DNA from: Ostrinia nubilalis
Taxonomy: Eukaryota; Arthropoda; Insecta; Lepidoptera; Crambidae
NCBI RefSeq assembly: GCF_963855985.1
Contig: NC_087119.1
Span: 350,001 to 414,000, forward strand
Length of the DNA stretch: 64,000 nt
Reading direction: 5' to 3'
The notes beneath the pieces were generated by a model that worked only from the letters and a program-made list of their open reading frames with translations, was not told the origin of the DNA and did not search any database. Below, in pieces: positions 60,159 through 64,000 of the stretch. Made by a program: the position numbers and the translations under genes. Within the stretch, counting starts at the first letter, position 1. Every line of letters begins with the position of its first letter.

Positions 60159-61526
60159 TTAAACACCGGCTATCTGGTCATTGAAAATAAACTTCTTTAA
60201 ACTACATTTGAAGGCTGCAATTGTTGTAGAATTTCGGACTGGCGGCGGTAAATTGTTCCAACACTTCGTGGCAGAATACCGGAAGCTGCCACGAAAAGCA
60301 GCTGTTCTGTGTTCTGGACATATTAGACGTGAAGCGATTCTCATTTTACGCTGAGACACCCTCAGTTTAGCGAATAAATATGCAGGCTCCTCATTGTTAA
60401 TTACTCCAAAAAGTAAAGAAGCAAAGTGTAATTTCTGTCTGGCTGCCATATTCAAGAGATTGTTACGGTTCAGAAATGGAGTGACATGTGATCGTGGCGG
60501 TATTGGAAAGCAGAACCGCGCACAAGCATTTTGGACACGTTGTATCAATTTCTTCGTACGCACTAATAAACACCCTCCAAAAACATTGTCACAATAATTT
60601 AGCTTTGAAAGGACAAGTGATTCGCATAAATTAACTCTCGTCTCTACATCTATGTATTGGCGGATTTTATATAAAACTCTAAGCCTATAAAAACAATTAC
60701 GCATTATTTCATGAATGTGTCCTTCAAATCGTAACCTTCCATCCATCAGTAGACCCAGATTGCGAGCTTGTGGAACATTTTCCAAACTTAAACCCATCAT
60801 AGACACATTTGGACACTTGGCAGAAACTGTAGCGATACCAGTTTTAGAACCTAAAATCATATATTTGGATTTCTTTGGGTTTAATATTAAGTTATGTCGA
60901 TCACTCCACATGCTAATACGGTTTAGGTCTTCGTTTAATTTATCTACAGCAGAAGAAGTCGATTCAGGCTCGAATGAAATGTATATTTGGAGGTCATCGG
61001 CATATAAGTGGTATTTACAATTATGTATATTTCTAGTGATATCAGCAGTGTATAGAATAAAAAGCAGCGGCCCCAGAATAGATCCCTGTGGGACGCCACG
61101 GATCATACTGGCAGTGGCAGAAGTTGAGGTTGAGCCATCATCATTACGCGTTTCCACGTATTGAGTTCGGTTTGACAAGTAGCTAGCGAACCATTTCAAA
61201 GTTGGAGAGTCAAAACCATAATAAGCTAGTTTAGCTAATAGGACTGTTGGGTTGATCGTATCGAAGGCGCGCGTATAATCGAGTAATACCAAAATAGTGC
61301 TTTCACCAGAGTCCTGTGCTGCTAATATGTCATCAACGACATCCAGCAGTGCTGTTGAAGTGCTGCGACGTTTCCTAAACCCAGACTGTTTTTCTGGTAG
61401 TATATTATTGCCTTCAAGAAATTCAGTCATTTGCATAGAAACAGCCCTTTCGACAATCTTCGACATGAACGGGAGAATACTGATGGGGCGTAGGTCTTTG
61501 TGTTCATCGGGAATTTTTCGCGAATC
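60159..61526 (-). pseudogene. LINE reverse transcriptase domain
   Basis: The longest ORF in the window (435 codons from 61466) with a complete RT core: QSGFRKRRSTSTALLDVVDD (fingers, about residues 27-46), LLDYTRAFDTINP (motif A, 61-73), RGVPQGSILGPLLFILYTAD (motif B, 123-142), YHLYADDLQIYI (YADD, 152-163), then LNPKKSKYMILGS, NLGLLMDGRLRFEGHI and a C-terminus ending DQIAGV. All catalytic aspartates are present. The conserved upstream block DLRPISILPFMSKIVE is in the same frame before the first Met, so the listed start is not real. At about 61525 a frameshift separates it from the endonuclease-side frame. The domain itself looks intact; the element as a whole is dead. Plus-strand ORFs here are shadows. 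Confidence 0.9.
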
Positions 61527-62650
61527 ACTGCTCCGGAAACACGCCGGTTTCTATTGATTTATTAACTATGGCGGTGATTATTGATAAAGTGCATGGCAAA
61601 GTGAGCATAATCATATTCATTGAAATACCATCGACTCCTTGCGCATTTGTTTTTATCGTTTTAATGATATTACTTACTATTGTTTCCGTCACAGGTGTAA
61701 GCGAAAACACGGCAGAATCAAATTTATTTGACTTAAGGTCATTCAGGATAGAAGTGTCGGTGTCATTATTTCCGGGTATATTCAAGAAAGTTTGATTAAT
61801 AATGTCAGGGTTATTCAAGTGCGAGGGTAATATGAACTCTTTCTTTTTAAAATCAATAACATCTCTTTTTATGTGTTTCCATAACGTCCGGGGATCTTTT
61901 GAGCCAGAATGAATGTATTTATTAAAGTATGCAGTTTTTTCGCTATGAATTGCTGAGTTCACGATAGCCTTTAAGTCCTGGTAGTATTTTTTATGTATGT
62001 CTAGCCTTGTAGATCTACTTCTAGCGTGTGCTTTATCTCGCAGCTTCATCATTTCCTTGATTGTGTAAGTTATCCACGGATAAGAGTGATTTTTAATATA
62101 AACGCGTTTAATCGGAGCATGCCTATCAAATAACTGTATAATGTTATCATTAAAGAACCTTAACATATCATTTACATCACTCGATTCATAATCATTCCAT
62201 GGAATAGAAGAGACATCATCATTAAATAGTTCAAAGTTTATATCCTTCAGAGGCCTGTATACGATCCATTTTGGAGGTGGCTTGTTTTTTTTAATGTTTA
62301 ATTTGCAAGTGATGAATGCATGACTACTAAGATCTGGTATGTGATTTACTATTAATTGAGAAATGAGAGAATCTGAGCATACAACATCTATAAGCGTCTC
62401 ACTATGTTCCGTAAAATGAGTTGGTTGGTCTACGTACTGATTTAGATTCATGTAGTTTAAAAAGTCCAAAAGTTTCCTTGTTTGTACATCTTGCTTATTT
62501 AAAATATTAATGTTAAAATCTCCCAGTAATAGCACTTTATCATATTTACCTAACGAAGAGATAGATTCGTTTAGAGCTTCTATAAAGGTATCAACATTTA
62601 GCCACGGTGGCCGGTATGCCGTGCCAATCGCCAGTTTGATGCCGCTTATA
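61525..62650 (-). pseudogene. LINE endonuclease C-terminal part and linker
   Basis: The frame enters directly at the mariner-like insertion with KLAIGTAYRPPWLNVDTFIE, passes VLLLGDFNINI (the GDFN motif of APE-type endonucleases), SDSLISQLIVNHIPDLSSHA (the SDH-like motif, here SSHAFI), and a long linker with HSYPWITYTIKEMMKLRDKA typical between endonuclease and RT. It ends with SIETGVFPEQ at the frameshift near 61525. The apparent start at 62535 is a GTG within the frame, not a start. The catalytic His of the SDH box appears shifted by one (S-S-H), which could be normal for this family. Confidence 0.85.
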
Positions 62651-63894
62651 CACCGTGTTACTTTGCATTCTTGCCATATTCACAGAGATAAAAGTGGGGA
62701 ACAATACCTATTATTTAAGATAAACAAGAGACTCCCATAAAGAAAGTACACTAAGATTTTAGTAAATTTGGTTTTTCAGTACAAATTGGAATAAACCCAT
62801 TTTGTCTCGCACGTTCTACAGGTGCAAGTGGAATAAACCTAGTGGGCGTGGCCTAGTTCTTAATAATCTGTTGTTTTATAGCTCTGGGTACCAGCCTTTT
62901 TATCCAGTCATAATAATTATTTTAAAATACTCTTCAGTTGATTTCAGATTTTCCTTTCTAGGTACTTTACGGGCTTAGGACCGTCAAAAATACGTAATAA
63001 TTATTAGGGTTTTAATTAATTTTAACATTGTAGCCTATTTTTACAAATTAATAAATTAAGTATGAAATGAAATCACCTTATTCACAATTAATTATTTATT
63101 TATAAGTTCCTACTTTCAAAGTTTACGTACTGCGAAGCAAGTGTTCAAAGTGTCCTCCTTTCTGATGAAGGCACAGTCTAGCACGGCGAAGCGTAGGTTT
63201 TTCGCTTTAGTTTTCGCAACACATAAACGTTTTGTCTCACAGTTTCACTAAAACAATCCTTTCATGTAACTCGTTTACACTGTTTATCTCTTCTGCGCAT
63301 ACCAGTCGTTTCAAGTCACTCCAAAAATCCATTTGTGTCAGGTCCGAGGATCGTGGTGGCCAAGCTACTGGACTACTCGTCCAATCCACTGTTCACCAAA
63401 CGTATTATTCGCGCACTTGACGTCCTTATTGTGGGGGAGCACCATCCTGCTGGTAGTAGAGCATTTGGTGTAACGCTAAGGGTACGTCATCAAGCATTTC
63501 GTCTAAGACGTCTTGCAGACACTCCAAGCACCATTTTGATTAAATTATTCGTTGTTTGAATACACTTCAGACATTTTTGTATTATTTATAACGTGATTTG
63601 TAATTGATGGATTTCTCAGTTTTTTACAAGTGTCAAAAAGACATTTTAAAGACAATAGATTGCAATAGATATTTAAAAATACAATAAAAAGTAAAAAAGT
63701 CTTCATCGCCATCGCCAACAAGTGATGTGCATGCGTTACGATAATTAGTGATGTATTTAACAGATTGTCGATAAAATAAAATACTTTAGATTAAAAAAAA
63801 ATATTTTCGGGCATTATTTTTTAACGGATTTGTGTTCAGTATCAGTAATATAGTAACCTCTGTAAATATGGCAAGAATGCAAAGTAACACCCTG
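62651..63894 (-). mobile_element. Decayed mariner-like (Tc1/mariner) element inserted in the LINE
   Basis: Inverted ends CACCGTGTTACTTTGCATTC (62651) and, complementary, CAGGGTGTTACTTTGCATTC (ending 63894) continue through TTGCCATATT for about 38 bp with few mismatches. TA lies at both junctions (62649-62650 and 63895-63896). The interior carries a broken transposase on the minus strand. On both sides the interrupted LINE endonuclease frame continues. Confidence 0.85.
63123..63560 (-). pseudogene. Mariner-like transposase, C-terminal half, frameshifted
   Basis: Three minus-strand frames together give the C-terminal half of a Tc1/mariner DDE transposase: WCLECLQDVLDEMLDDVPLA and YYQQDGAPP (second catalytic Asp block, near 63530-63435), TFGEQWIGR (near 63400-63380), WPPRSSDLTQMDFWSDLKRL with NSVNELHERI (the PPRSPDLTPxDF block with the third acidic residue, near 63362-63255), and the C-terminal KGGHFEHLLRST with a stop at 63123-63125. 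At least two frameshifts and internal stops make it non-functional. The N-terminal DNA-binding half cannot be recognised in 63560-63850. Plus-strand ORFs at 63232-63559 are shadows. Confidence 0.8.
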
Positions 63895-63896
63895 TA

Positions 63897-64000
63897 TTGA
63901 GATTTGAGAGCTAGCCACATTTGTTCCACCGCGAATGTGGAAGGGTGATGTATGAGTCGTGCGTTTATACCAGTTTTGATGTAAAACCCTACGCCACCAC
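63897..64000 (-). pseudogene. LINE endonuclease, continuation beyond the mariner-like insertion
   Basis: The minus-strand frame from 63998 reads GVGFYIKTGINARLIHHPST then VEQMWLALKSQ up to the TA at the transposon junction. This is the APE-type endonuclease segment that normally precedes the GTAYRPP block found at 62.6 kb, so the LINE is continuous across the insertion (one base out of frame). The element's 5' end is outside the window. Confidence 0.8.

Larger units (their letters stand above)
59722..62650 (-). mobile_element. CR1/L2-like LINE, main part
   Basis: On the minus strand a LINE ORF2 (endonuclease then reverse transcriptase) ends at 60159, followed by a 3' UTR and a tail CAAATAAACAAATTTCTTTC with further TTTC units ending near 59722. 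The element continues beyond the mariner-like insertion at 63897-64000 and leaves the window. The RT style and simple-repeat tail suggest the CR1/L2 group. Confidence 0.85.

Noticed and set aside
1..64000. CRISPR arrays, phage, bacterial operons, rRNA or complete tRNA genes
   Set aside because: No regularly spaced direct repeats, no bacterial-type gene clusters and no rRNA or tRNA sequence were seen; the window is eukaryotic.

Overview
This is AT-rich eukaryotic DNA, almost certainly from a moth or butterfly (Lepidoptera). That call is inference from established knowledge: the window carries repeats I recognise as typical lepidopteran families, including the 'AACCGACTTCAAAAAAGG' repeat, the 'ACTAGCTG..CCGCG' repeat, the 'AAGGGTTCCGTACC..TACGGAACCCTA' repeat, a Jockey-type LINE 3' end reading 'CACTTACCATCAGGTG', an RTE-type 3' end reading 'GTCCAGCAGTGGACG', and LINE tails made of short simple repeats. 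There is no operon-like organisation and no bacterial or viral genome structure.

Host coding content is minimal. The best host gene evidence is one short minus-strand first coding exon (36815-36921) in a CpG-rich block. It has a good start context, a 16-codon upstream ORF and a consensus 5' splice site. I could not find exon 2, so most of 1-36.8 kb may be intron or intergenic DNA. A second host-like trace is a broken THAP-domain exon, present twice in inverted orientation (48.12-49.32 kb and 58.53-59.45 kb). Gene-free stretches contain small GC/CpG-rich islands (near 3.4, 7.0, 9.1, 15.2, 17.4, 19.25, 24.6-25.1, 37-38, 45.4 and 52.4 kb) that may be regulatory.

Mobile DNA dominates what can be explained. 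From left to right: a Jockey/CR1-like LINE remnant (0.7-1.5 kb); a palindromic MITE (2.3 kb); a stack of nested elements at 10627-15115 (an outer element with CAGGGTGTCCAC ends, a foldback element, a hAT-like element, and older repeats); two paired lepidopteran repeats; a minus-strand LINE with a long (AAAGT)n tail (21.3-22.4 kb); several MITEs with recognisable target-site duplications (PIF/Harbinger-like at 20.86 and 27.2 kb, Tc1/mariner-like at 26.04 kb); a second foldback copy (42.27-44.36 kb) that preserves the empty site of the hAT-like insertion; the inverted THAP/LINE duplication; a 0.63-kb direct duplication (54.14 and 55.88 kb); an arm-arm-inverted-arm element (57.4 kb); and a CR1/L2-like LINE that runs off the right edge on the minus strand and is split by a decayed mariner-like transposon.

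I found no clearly new functional system. The most informative observations are structural: nested insertions dated by empty paralogous sites, two apparently independent LINE insertions 31 bp apart in the two copies of one duplicated segment, a mariner-type element inside a LINE endonuclease, a host first exon with a uORF, and a strong excess of the octamer TACTCGTA. All were read by eye; counts and boundaries are good to a few bases.
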